Shown: in pieces, positions 1 through 6,842 of the stretch
How positions within the stretch are numbered: position 1 is the stretch's first letter
Layout: the number at the start of each line of letters is the position of its first letter
The notes under the pieces: model-generated
What the model saw: only the letters and a program-made list of their open reading frames with translations
What the model was told of the DNA's origin: nothing
Database searches by the model: none
From: Thermoleophilia bacterium
GTDB taxonomy: Bacteria > Actinomycetota > Thermoleophilia > Gaiellales > Gaiellaceae
Reading direction: 5' to 3'
Assembly: GCA_014534295.1 (NCBI GenBank)
Contig: JACVRU010000010.1
Span: 1-21,456, forward strand
DNA length: 21,456 nt
Program-made: the position numbers and the translations under genes

Positions 1-743
1 AGATCATGTACGAGGACTTCCTCACGCTCGCCTGCGAGCAGCTCGTCAACCAGGCCGCGAAGCACCGGTACATGTCGGGCGGCCAGGTGAAGGTGCCGCT
101 CACCGTGCGGACGCAGGGCGGAGCGGGTTGGTCGCCGGGGGCCCAGCACGCGCAGCAGCTCGAGGCGTGGTTCGTCCACATCCCCGGCCTGAAGGTGGTC
201 TTCGCTTCGACGCCTGCGGACGTGCGCGGCCTGCTCTGGTCGGCGATCTACGACGACAACCCGGTGATCTTCTTCGAGCACCGGACGCTGTACGGGCTGA
301 AGGAGGAGGTGCCGGACGAGCTCGAGCCGATCCCGCTCGGCCAGGCGCGCGTCCACCGCGCCGGCGAGGACGTGACGGTCGTCGCGACCGGGCGTCTCGT
401 ACACGAGGCGCTCGGGGCCGCGGAGACCGCGGCCGGCGAAGGGATCTCGGTCGAGGTGGTCGACCCCCGCACGCTCCAGCCGCTCGACGAGGACGCGATC
501 GTCGACTCCGTCAAGAAGACGAACCGCTGCGTCGTCGCCCACGAGGCGGTCACGCGGATGGGCTTCGGGGCGGAGATCGCCGCGATCGTCCAGCACCGGG
601 CCTTCGACTGGCTCGACGCGCCGGTGGAGCGCGTCGGCGCCAAGTTCACCCCGCTGCCCTTCGCACCGGTGATGGAGGAGTTCGTCGTCCCGCACGCCGA
701 GGACGTGCTCGAGGCGGTCAAGCGCACCGTCGCGCGCAGCTGA
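1..743 (+). CDS. 2-oxoacid dehydrogenase E1 component, beta subunit (5' end missing)
   Basis: This is the C-terminal three quarters of the beta subunit of a thiamine-diphosphate-dependent 2-oxoacid dehydrogenase (pyruvate, acetoin or branched-chain type). With the alpha subunit it decarboxylates the 2-oxoacid and passes the acyl group to E2. The frame is open from base 3, and the first Met in the window (base 6) is internal. About 240 residues are visible against roughly 320-340 for the family. Recognisable blocks are RTQGGAGWSPGAQHAQ, the IPGLKVVFASTPADVRGLL stretch, NPVIFFEHRTLYG, and the C-terminal transketolase domain starting near base 350 with VTVVATGRLVHEAL and VEVVDPRTLQPLDED. The stop overlaps the E2 start by one base (TGATG), which indicates translational coupling. 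The E1-alpha gene is presumably just outside the left edge. The exact 2-oxoacid cannot be read from this fragment. Confidence 0.95.
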   Translation, partial: IMYEDFLTLACEQLVNQAAKHRYMSGGQVKVPLTVRTQGGAGWSPGAQHAQQLEAWFVHIPGLKVVFASTPADVRGLLWSAIYDDNPVIFFEHRTLYGLKEEVPDELEPIPLGQARVHRAGEDVTVVATGRLVHEALGAAETAAGEGISVEVVDPRTLQPLDEDAIVDSVKKTNRCVVAHEAVTRMGFGAEIAAIVQHRAFDWLDAPVERVGAKFTPLPFAPVMEEFVVPHAEDVLEAVKRTVARS

Positions 744-1987
744 TGGCCATGCAGATGACCCTGCCCCGCCTCGGCCAGGGCATGGAGTCCGGGACGATCG
801 TCCGCTGGCTGAAGCAGGAGGGCGACCGCGTCGAGAAGGGTGAGGCGCTCTACGAGCTGGACACCGAGAAGGTGACGCAGGAGGTCGAGGCGGAGGCGTC
901 GGGCGTCGTCCTCAGGATCCTCGCCGGAGAGGGCGAGGAGGTCGAGGTCGGGAAGGCCGTGGTCGTGATCGGCGAGGAGGGCGAGGAGGTCGAGGAGGCC
1001 GAGGGGGCCGAGGAGGCCGAGGAGGTCGAGGAGGCAGTTAGTGGCTCAGAGCCACAAACTCCGGAGGAAGAGCCCGAAGCGCCCGCGGAGCCGGAGCGAG
1101 CGCCCGAGCAGCGAGTTAGTGGCTCAGAGCCACAAAGTGCCGTCCGGGACGGAAGGGTCAAGGCGTCGCCGCTCGCCCGCAGGATCGCGCGCGAGCGCGG
1201 CATCGACCTCGCCCGCGTTCGCGGCACCGGGCCCGAGGGCCGGATCGTCGCCGAGGACGTCGAGCGCGCCGAGGTGGCGCCGGCCGCCGCGCCCTCCGCC
1301 CCTGCGGAGGTCGAGCGCGTCGAGCTGACGCGGATCCGGCGCACGATCGCCCGGCGTCTCACCGAGGCCTGGACGATCCCGGTCTTCCAGCTCACCGTCT
1401 CGGCGGACATGACGCGGGTCGAGGAAGTCGTCCGCCGCCATCGCGAGGCGAACGAGGACGTGAAGCTGACGGTCACGGACGTGCTCACCAAGATCTGCGC
1501 GCAGGCGCTGCTGCGCCATCGCGGCGTGAACGCGCAGTACACGGAAGAGGCGCTGCTCCGATTCCCGACCGCCAACGTCGGCATCGCCGTCGCCGCCCCC
1601 TCGGGCCTGGTCGTCCCGGTTGTCCGCTCGGTGGAGCGGCTGACGCTTTCGCAGGTGGCGGCGGCCCGGGAGGACCTCGTCACCCGCGCGCGGGTGGGCA
1701 AGCTCCGCCGGGAGGACCTCGAGGAGGGCACGTTCACGATCTCCAACCTCGGCATGCCGCAGTACGGGATCGAGCAGTTCACGGCCGTCCTCAACCCGCC
1801 CCAGGCCGCGATCCTCGCGGTCGGCGCGACGGACGAGCGCGTCGTCCCCAAAGACGGCGACCTCGAGCTGCTGCCGATGGTGACCCTCACCGGCACCTTC
1901 GACCACCGCGCCGTCGACGGTGCCGACGGGGCCGAGTTCCTCGCGACGGTGAAGGCGTACCTCGAAGAGCCGGGGCTCGCCTTGTAG
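743..1987 (+). CDS. 2-oxoacid dehydrogenase E2 component (dihydrolipoamide acyltransferase)
   Basis: This 414-aa acyltransferase core carries acyl groups on a lipoyl arm and transfers them to CoA. It has one lipoyl domain at residues 1-78, with the lipoylated lysine K43 in the DTEKV motif. A long acidic Glu/Ala/Pro linker spans about residues 79-139. The E1/E3-binding domain (KASPLARRIARERGIDLARV...) is at 140-176. The catalytic domain runs from about 190 to 414 and ends with FDHRAVDG, where H388 and D392 are the expected catalytic pair. The ATG at 743 overlaps the E1-beta stop, and MAMQMTLPRLGQGMESG is a normal lipoyl-domain start. The open frame continues upstream but there it only shadows E1-beta. 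The linker is odd: it contains seven copies of a 9-bp unit and two copies of a palindromic 23-bp repeat that reads as VSGSEPQ (residues 99-105 and 125-131). Substrate class is undecided. Confidence 0.96.
   Translation: MAMQMTLPRLGQGMESGTIVRWLKQEGDRVEKGEALYELDTEKVTQEVEAEASGVVLRILAGEGEEVEVGKAVVVIGEEGEEVEEAEGAEEAEEVEEAVSGSEPQTPEEEPEAPAEPERAPEQRVSGSEPQSAVRDGRVKASPLARRIARERGIDLARVRGTGPEGRIVAEDVERAEVAPAAAPSAPAEVERVELTRIRRTIARRLTEAWTIPVFQLTVSADMTRVEEVVRRHREANEDVKLTVTDVLTKICAQALLRHRGVNAQYTEEALLRFPTANVGIAVAAPSGLVVPVVRSVERLTLSQVAAAREDLVTRARVGKLRREDLEEGTFTISNLGMPQYGIEQFTAVLNPPQAAILAVGATDERVVPKDGDLELLPMVTLTGTFDHRAVDGADGAEFLATVKAYLEEPGLAL
974..1036 (+). repeat. 9-bp tandem repeat coding the acidic E2 linker
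   Basis: Seven consecutive 9-bp units of the form GAG GRG GNC lie in frame with the E2 gene, the last ending GCA. Six of them encode EEV/EEA/EGA triplets. The result is a highly acidic, probably extended linker next to the lipoyl domain. Slippage could change the copy number without shifting the frame. Confidence 0.8.
1036..1058 (+). repeat. Palindromic repeat inserted in frame in E2, copy 1
   Basis: This 23-bp sequence is identical to bases 1114-1136. Its core GTGGCTCAGAGCCAC is a perfect odd palindrome (7-bp arms around one A), flanked by AGTTA and AAA. In frame it reads VSGSEPQ using GTT, AGT, TCA, CCA and CAA, which are A/T-ending codons hardly used in the surrounding gene. That suggests the block has a separate origin from the host coding sequence. 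Confidence 0.85.
1114..1136 (+). repeat. Palindromic repeat inserted in frame in E2, copy 2
   Basis: This is an exact second copy of the 23-bp palindromic repeat at 1036-1058. It starts 78 bp (26 codons) further on, so it is read in the same frame and gives the same VSGSEPQ peptide (residues 125-131), just ahead of the subunit-binding domain. The flanks differ between the two copies beyond the 23 bp, so the shared unit is well delimited. Confidence 0.85.
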
Positions 1988-1989
1988 CG

Positions 1990-2325
1990 ATGCCGCCCGT
2001 CTGGTACCAGGTGCGCGACCTCGACTCGGCGCGGGCCTTCTACCGCGACACGCTCGGCTTCACGGAGACCTTCATCGACTTCGAGGAGCGCTGGGCGCGC
2101 CTCCGGCGCGGCGAGATGGAGATCGCGCTCGCGGAGGGCGAGCCGCACGAGGAGACCGGGGTCGCCCACGTCGACGTCGACGACCTGAAGGCGGAGGCCG
2201 CGCGCCTGCGCACCCAGGGCGTTCGCATCGGTGTCGTGTTCGAGCTGCACGGGCAGATGCGTCTCCTCGACGTGTACGACCCGGACGGCAACCGCGTGCA
2301 GCTGGCGCAGGACCTCGGCGGGTGA
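1990..2325 (+). CDS. VOC-superfamily (glyoxalase/bleomycin-resistance fold) protein
   Basis: This 111-aa single-module protein has the vicinal-oxygen-chelate fold. It shows the usual start (WYQVRDLDSARAFYRDTLGF), a central GVAHVDVDDL segment, and the closing YDPDGNRVQL motif. Classical metal ligands are incomplete: the first-strand position is not His, and the last motif ends in VQL where metal-dependent glyoxalases usually have a Glu. A glyoxalase I activity therefore should not be assumed. The family also includes ring-cleaving dioxygenases, antibiotic-binding proteins and epimerases. The ATG lies two bases after the E2 stop, so it is co-transcribed with the dehydrogenase genes. Its substrate is unknown; a role in handling a reactive by-product is only a guess from context. 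Confidence 0.85.
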   Translation: MPPVWYQVRDLDSARAFYRDTLGFTETFIDFEERWARLRRGEMEIALAEGEPHEETGVAHVDVDDLKAEAARLRTQGVRIGVVFELHGQMRLLDVYDPDGNRVQLAQDLGG

Positions 2326-2332
2326 ACTGGGC

Positions 2333-2800
2333 GTGATCCGCAAGGCGAGCCGAGGCGACGTCCCGTTCCTGCGGGACATGGTCCGCCACGCGTACTACTG
2401 GCGCTGGAGCGTGCCCGAGACGGCCGACGTGCCGGCGTCGCGCTACGTCGAAGGTTGGGGCCGGCCGGGCGACCGTGGCCTGATCGTCCTCGACGAGGGC
2501 TTCCCGGTCGGCGCCGCGTGGTACCGCCTCTTCTCCGCCGGGAGCCCCGGCTACGGGTTCCTCGACGAGGAGACGCCCGAGCTGACGATCGCGGTCGTCC
2601 CCAGCCGGCGCGGCCGCGGCCTCGGCGACCAGCTGCTGACGGCCCTGCTCGACCAGGCGCTCGAGGACGGGTTCCCTGCGATCAGCCTCAGCGTCGAGAA
2701 GGACAACCCGGCGCTGCACCTGTACGAGCGCCTCGGCTTCCAGCCGGTGAAGGAGATGGACTCGACGCTCGTGATGCGGGCGGAGCTAGAGTCGAGCTGA
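2333..2800 (+). CDS. GNAT-family N-acetyltransferase
   Basis: This 155-aa acetyl-CoA-dependent N-acetyltransferase begins IRKASRGDVPFLRDMV. The acetyl-CoA-binding motif A is clear near residues 85-96 (IAVVPSRRGRGLGDQLL, fitting the R/Q-x-x-G-x-G/A pyrophosphate loop). The C-terminal motif B region reads SVEKDNPALHLYERLGFQPV, including the usual tyrosine. The GTG at 2333 is chosen because it lies 7 bases after the VOC stop and gives a normal GNAT N-terminus; upstream codons in this frame shadow the VOC gene. The stop overlaps the next gene's ATG (TGATG). The acceptor substrate cannot be predicted. A regulatory lysine acetyltransferase acting on the neighbouring enzyme is possible but untested. 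Confidence 0.92.
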   Translation: MIRKASRGDVPFLRDMVRHAYYWRWSVPETADVPASRYVEGWGRPGDRGLIVLDEGFPVGAAWYRLFSAGSPGYGFLDEETPELTIAVVPSRRGRGLGDQLLTALLDQALEDGFPAISLSVEKDNPALHLYERLGFQPVKEMDSTLVMRAELESS

Positions 2801-4206
2801 TGGACTGCGACGTCGCCGTTCTCGGCGGAGGCCCGGGCGGCTACCCGGCCGCCATCCGCGCCGCCCAGCTGGGCGCGAAGGTCGTCTGCGTCGAGAAGGA
2901 GCCGGAGCTCGGCGGCACCTGCCTCCGCGTCGGCTGCATTCCCACGAAGGCGTGGGTGCAGACGGCCCACGCGCTCAAGTCCGCCGAGGAGAGCTTCGGG
3001 AAGTTCGGCGTCACGGTCGGCGAGGCGCGCCTCGACTTCGCGCACGCGAACGAGTGGAAGGACGCCGTCGTCAAGCAGATGACGAGCGGCGTTGCGAGCC
3101 TGTTCAAGGCCAACGGCGTGGAGTGGGTGAGGGGCGTCGGGCGCTTCAGGGACGCGAACACGCTCGCGGTCGAGGGCGGCGAGGACGTCAGCTTCAAGTC
3201 CGCGATCGTCGCCACGGGGTCGTCGCCGCTGCGCCCGCCGATCGACGGCATCGACTCGAGGCTCTGCGTCGACTCGACCGGCCTGCTCGCGCAGACGGAG
3301 GTGCCGAGGCGCCTGGTCGTGCTCGGCGGCGGGGTCATCGGCTGCGAGTTCGCGTCGATCTTCCGCCGCTTCGGCGCCGAGGTGACGGTCGTCGAGATGC
3401 TGCCGCGGCTGATCCCGATGGAGGACGAGGACGCCTCCATGGAGCTCGCCAGGCAGTTCGAGAAGCGCGGCATCGCCCTCCACCTCGAGCAGCAGTGCAG
3501 GAAGCTCGAGGAGTCGGGCGGCGGGCTGATCGTCCACTTCGGGGAGGGTGAGACCGTCGAGGCCGACCTCATGCTCGTCTCCGTCGGCCGCGGCCCGAAC
3601 GTCCGCGACCTCGGGCTCGAGGAAATCGGCGTCGAGCTCGATCCGCGCAAGGGCATCGCCGCCGACGAGCACCGCCGGACCACGGTGCCCCACATCTACG
3701 CCACCGGGGACTGCGCCGGCTACTGGCAGCTCGCCCACACGGCCTTTCGCGAGGGCGAGGTGGCCGCTGAGAACGCCTGCGGCCACGACGCCGTCGTCGA
3801 CAACCGGGCCGTTCCGCGCCCGATCTACACGGATCCCGAGATCGCCGGCGTCGGGCTCACCGAGGCCGAGGCGCGCGAGCAGTACGGGGACGACATAGCC
3901 GTCGGCCGCGCGCCCTGGATCGCGATCGCCCGCGCGGTGATGCAGGACGAGACCGTCGGCTGGGTGAAGACGATCCACGAGACGCGTTACGGCGAGCTGC
4001 TCGGGCTCGTGATGGTCGGCCCGCACGTGACCGACCTGATCGAGGCGGGCGTCGTCGCGATCGACGCGGAGGCGACCGTCGAGACCGTTGCGGACGGGAT
4101 GGCCGCGCACCCGACGCTGTCGGAGGCGATCAAGGAGGCCGGGCTCGTCGGGCTCGGCCGCCCGATCCACCTCCCGCCCAGAAAGCGCGCGGCAGCGCGC
4201 GCGTGA
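2800..4206 (+). CDS. lpdA: Dihydrolipoyl dehydrogenase (E3)
   Basis: This 468-aa FAD-dependent disulfide oxidoreductase reoxidises the dihydrolipoyl arm of E2 and reduces NAD+. The N-terminal FAD-binding loop is VLGGGPGGYPAA. The redox-active disulfide is C41/C46 in GGTCLRVGCIPTK. The NAD-binding loop is VVLGGGVIGCEFASIF, followed by the second FAD contact ATGDCAG. The C-terminal dimerisation domain holds the active-site base H437 with E442 (AHPTLSEAIKEA). All catalytic residues are present. The ATG overlaps the GNAT stop by one base; the extra open frame upstream shadows the GNAT gene. With E1-beta and E2 on the same transcript this completes the complex apart from E1-alpha. Confidence 0.97.
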   Translation: MDCDVAVLGGGPGGYPAAIRAAQLGAKVVCVEKEPELGGTCLRVGCIPTKAWVQTAHALKSAEESFGKFGVTVGEARLDFAHANEWKDAVVKQMTSGVASLFKANGVEWVRGVGRFRDANTLAVEGGEDVSFKSAIVATGSSPLRPPIDGIDSRLCVDSTGLLAQTEVPRRLVVLGGGVIGCEFASIFRRFGAEVTVVEMLPRLIPMEDEDASMELARQFEKRGIALHLEQQCRKLEESGGGLIVHFGEGETVEADLMLVSVGRGPNVRDLGLEEIGVELDPRKGIAADEHRRTTVPHIYATGDCAGYWQLAHTAFREGEVAAENACGHDAVVDNRAVPRPIYTDPEIAGVGLTEAEAREQYGDDIAVGRAPWIAIARAVMQDETVGWVKTIHETRYGELLGLVMVGPHVTDLIEAGVVAIDAEATVETVADGMAAHPTLSEAIKEAGLVGLGRPIHLPPRKRAAARA

Positions 4207-4208
4207 CG

Positions 4209-4218
4209 AAAGGAAAGG
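4209..4218 (+). promoter_or_regulatory. Strong Shine-Dalgarno site before the 74-aa gene
   Basis: A purine run AAAGGAAAGG lies 4 bases before the ATG at 4223, in the 16-nt gap after the E3 gene. It is one of the clearest ribosome-binding sites in the first operon and fixes the start of the small gene. Confidence 0.7.
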
Positions 4219-4222
4219 CGCG

Positions 4223-4447
4223 ATGGGAGTCTTCAACCGCCGCAACGCCCTGATCGGCTGGCTCGTCTGGACCGTCGGCAAGCGGATCGGCAAGCGGAAG
4301 GCCAAGCAGGCCGTCCCGTCGATCGACCCGGAGACCAAGCGGCCGAATCGCCCCGCGATCGTCTCGGCGCTCGCGGCGCTCGGCGGCGCCCTCTGGATCT
4401 TCGGCCGGAAGAAGCGCCGCGGGGGCTCCTCCGACGTCGGTGACTGA
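4223..4447 (+). CDS. Small basic membrane protein, function unknown
   Basis: This encodes 74 residues. It starts MGVFNRRNALIGWLVWTVGKR, with a hydrophobic patch at about residues 9-18, followed by a Lys/Arg-rich stretch (GKRIGKRKAKQ). A single convincing membrane segment (IVSALAALGGALWIFG) lies near residues 47-62, and the protein ends with a basic KKRR cluster and a short acidic tail. The strong ribosome-binding site and the 8-bp overlap with the following aminotransferase start support real translation. I do not recognise a characterised family. Single-span small proteins of this shape are common in actinobacteria, and no function can be assigned. Confidence 0.75.
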   Translation: MGVFNRRNALIGWLVWTVGKRIGKRKAKQAVPSIDPETKRPNRPAIVSALAALGGALWIFGRKKRRGGSSDVGD

Positions 4448-5540
4448 CGCGCAGCGCCTCGTCCGGCCTGCGCTCGACGAGCTCGTCCCCTACGAACCGG
4501 GCAAGCCGATCGAGGAGGTCCAGCGCGAGCTCGGCCTCGAGCGCGTCGTCAAGCTCGCCTCCAACGAGGGCCCGCACGGCCCCTTCCCGGCGGCGCTCGC
4601 CGCGCTCGAGCGCACGGCGCGGCAGCTCAACCGCTACCCGGACGGCGGCGCCTACCGCCTGCGGACGGCGCTCGCGGAGCGTCTCGGAGTCGCCTTCGAG
4701 CAGGTCGCGCCCGGTGCCGGCGCCGACGGGGTCGTCGACTGCGCCGCTCAAGCGCTCCTCGACCCGGGCGACGAGATCGTGTGCGGCTGGCCGTCGTTCC
4801 CGAGCTACGTGATCGATGCGCGCAAGCTCGGCGCCGTCCCGCGCACGGTCCCGCTCCGCGACCACCGCTACGACCTCGAGGCCATGCTGGCCGCGGTCGG
4901 GCCGCGGACGAAGATCGTCTACGTCTGCTACCCGAACAACCCGACCGGGACCATGAACAGCCGCACCGAGCTGGAGGCCTACTTCGAGGAGGTCCCCGAG
5001 CATGTGCTGACCGTCGTCGACCAGGCGTACTTCGAGTACGTCGCCGATCCCGACTACACGGACGCGGTCGAGTGGCTGAAGGCCGGGTGCCGCGTGCTCG
5101 TCCTCCGCACCTTCTCGAAGATCTACGGCCTCGCCGGCCTGCGCGTCGGCTACGGGATCGGACCGGCCGACCTCGTGACCGCGCTCGGCAAGGTGCGCCG
5201 CGCCTTCGACGTCTCGTCCCCCGCCCAGGAGGCGGCGCTGGCGAGCCTCGGTGACGACGAGGAGCTCGCGCGTCGGCGGGCGCTCAACGAGGAAGGCCGG
5301 TCCGTGATCGAGGCCGTCCTCCGCGACCGCCACGAGGTGGCCGGGCCGGCCGTGGCGAACTTCGTCTACGCGGAGGTCGGCGACGGGGGCGCCGTGTTCG
5401 ACGCGCTGCTCCGCCGGGGCGTGATCGTCCGGCCGCTCGGCGCCTTCGGGGCTCCCTCGGCGATCCGCGTGACCGTCGGAACGCCCGAGGAGAACGCGGT
5501 CTTCGCCGAGGCGCTCGCCGGGTTGTCTTTGGTTCGCTAG
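4440..5540 (+). CDS. hisC: Histidinol-phosphate aminotransferase family (HisC or aromatic aminotransferase)
   Basis: This 366-aa fold-type I PLP aminotransferase has the expected HisC layout. It shows KLASNEGPHGPFP near the start, RYPDGGAYRLRTALAERLGV, GAGADGVVD for phosphate-group contacts, YPNNPTG, the aspartate in VDQAYFEY, and the PLP lysine K227 in TFSKIYGLAGLRVGYG. In histidine synthesis it converts imidazole-acetol phosphate to histidinol phosphate. Close relatives instead transaminate phenylalanine or tyrosine. No other his gene is in the window, so an aromatic or broader specificity is a real alternative. The GTG start at 4440 overlaps the previous gene by 8 bases and gives the usual family N-terminus. 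Confidence 0.9.
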   Translation: MTDAQRLVRPALDELVPYEPGKPIEEVQRELGLERVVKLASNEGPHGPFPAALAALERTARQLNRYPDGGAYRLRTALAERLGVAFEQVAPGAGADGVVDCAAQALLDPGDEIVCGWPSFPSYVIDARKLGAVPRTVPLRDHRYDLEAMLAAVGPRTKIVYVCYPNNPTGTMNSRTELEAYFEEVPEHVLTVVDQAYFEYVADPDYTDAVEWLKAGCRVLVLRTFSKIYGLAGLRVGYGIGPADLVTALGKVRRAFDVSSPAQEAALASLGDDEELARRRALNEEGRSVIEAVLRDRHEVAGPAVANFVYAEVGDGGAVFDALLRRGVIVRPLGAFGAPSAIRVTVGTPEENAVFAEALAGLSLVR

Positions 5541-5551
5541 CCGGTTACAAC
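5523..5551 (+). promoter_or_regulatory. Candidate sigma-70-type internal promoter
   Basis: TTGTCT (5523-5528) and TACAAC (5546-5551) are separated by exactly 17 bases, each matching four of six consensus positions, in otherwise very GC-rich DNA. The predicted start of transcription would lie about 6 bases before the GTG of the MFS gene at 5565, which has no obvious ribosome-binding site. That would make the transcript nearly leaderless. This is a pattern match only. Confidence 0.3.
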
Positions 5552-5564
5552 TGGCGGGCCGCAG

Positions 5565-6833
5565 GTGAAGCTCTTCCGCAGCCACTTCGAGCTCCTCCGC
5601 TCGGCCCCGCCGTTCAGGGCGCTGTTCCTCGCCGCCGCCGCCTCCGGCATCGGCACCTATCTGGCCGTTGTCGCCCTGATCGTGGACGTCTACGACCGGA
5701 CGGAGTCCGGCGCCTGGGTGGCCGCGCTGCTGATCGCCGAGTTCCTGCCCGTGCTCGTCATCGGGCTCCTCCTCGGCCCGCTCGTCGATCGGCTGCCCCG
5801 GCGCGGGCTGATGATCGGCTCCGACCTCCTGCGCGCCGCCGTCTTCGCGATGCTGCCCTTCGCGCCGAGCGCGGCGGCGATCGTGGCCCTCGCGGCCGTC
5901 GCGGGCTTCGCGACGGGGTTCTTCCGGCCGGCCGTCTACGCCGGCCTGCCCAACCTCGTCGCCGACCGCGACCTCCCGCGCGCGAACGGGCTGATGCAGG
6001 CCGTCGACAACCTCACCTGGCTCGTCGGCCTGCTCGCAGGCGGAGCGATCCTCGCTGCCGCCGGGCCGGACCCGAACTACGTGCTCAACGCTGCCAGCTT
6101 CGTCGCCTCGGCCCTGCTCCTGGTGCGCATCCCGGCCCGTCGGCTCCAGGCTGGGGGGACCTCCGGGGAGGGCCACTTCCGGGACCTCGCCGTCGGCTTC
6201 CGGACCGTCCGGACTTCACGCGCGCTGATGACCGTGCTCGTCACGTGGTCGATCGTCATGGTCGGGATCGGGAACATCAACGTGTCCGGCGTCGTGCTCG
6301 TGAAGGAGGAGCTCGGCGGCGGCGACTTCGAGTTCGGGGCGATCATGGCCAGCTCCGGGCTCGGGCTGCTGCTCGGGGCGCTGCTCGGCGGCTCGTGGGT
6401 AGAGCGGCGCCGGATGGCCGAGGCGTACGGCAGCTCGATCGCGCTGATGGCGGTCGGCGCGGGCCTCGCGGCGGTCTCGCCGTCGCTGTGGCTGGCCGGC
6501 GCCTGCGTGATCCTGTTCGGCTTCGGCAACGGCGTCGCCTCCGTCTGCAACCCGGTGCTCGTGCAGCGCGGGGCGCGCGACGCCGTCCGCGGCCGGGCGT
6601 TCACGGTGATCATGAGCGTCACGTCGACCGTGCTGGGCCTCGCGATGGCGGCGGCGGGGCCGCTGACGGACGCGATCGGCGCCCGGTGGGTCTGGGGGAT
6701 CACGGCCGGCGTGTTCGCGCTCGCGGCCGGGGTCGGGCTCGTCCTGGCCCGGCCGATCCGCGCGCCTGACCGCGTCGACGTCGCGCCGGCGACGGTGCTC
6801 GCCCGCGGGACGCCCCAGGCGCCACCGCCGTAG
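5565..6833 (+). CDS. Major facilitator superfamily exporter
   Basis: This 422-aa membrane transporter has alternating hydrophobic segments consistent with about 12 spans. The MFS loop 2-3 signature is visible in LGPLVDRLPRRGLMIGSDLLRA near residues 70-90. A second conserved stretch, ATGFFRPAVYAGLPNLV, then the NGLMQAVDNLTWLVG helix, resembles the enterobactin/macrolide-exporter branch of MFS proteins. The C-terminal half repeats the fold (GLGLLLGALLGGSWVERRRM, FGFGNGVASVCNPVLVQRGARD). Transport of small molecules out of the cell is the usual role of this branch; the substrate is unknown. The GTG at 5565 is the first plausible start, 24 bases after the aminotransferase stop. A candidate promoter lies immediately upstream. 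Confidence 0.88.
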   Translation: MKLFRSHFELLRSAPPFRALFLAAAASGIGTYLAVVALIVDVYDRTESGAWVAALLIAEFLPVLVIGLLLGPLVDRLPRRGLMIGSDLLRAAVFAMLPFAPSAAAIVALAAVAGFATGFFRPAVYAGLPNLVADRDLPRANGLMQAVDNLTWLVGLLAGGAILAAAGPDPNYVLNAASFVASALLLVRIPARRLQAGGTSGEGHFRDLAVGFRTVRTSRALMTVLVTWSIVMVGIGNINVSGVVLVKEELGGGDFEFGAIMASSGLGLLLGALLGGSWVERRRMAEAYGSSIALMAVGAGLAAVSPSLWLAGACVILFGFGNGVASVCNPVLVQRGARDAVRGRAFTVIMSVTSTVLGLAMAAAGPLTDAIGARWVWGITAGVFALAAGVGLVLARPIRAPDRVDVAPATVLARGTPQAPPP

Positions 6834-6842
6834 AGTTCGGCC

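Noticed and set aside
1036..1136. Two identical repeats as a minimal CRISPR array.
   Set aside because: Only two units, in frame inside a coding gene, no cas genes, and the unit is a symmetric palindrome with a 55-bp coding spacer.
850..2379. 509-codon - strand frame across E2 and the VOC gene.
   Set aside because: Ser/Thr/Arg-rich shadow of E2 codons, no recognisable domain, and it crosses gene boundaries.
4440..5540. Firm assignment to histidine biosynthesis.
   Set aside because: Residues fit the family, but no his genes are nearby and aromatic aminotransferases share these motifs, so the symbol is family-level only.
4233..6176. 647-codon - strand frame opposite the aminotransferase and MFS genes.
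   Set aside because: Low-complexity composition, no start context, and it spans several real genes on the other strand.
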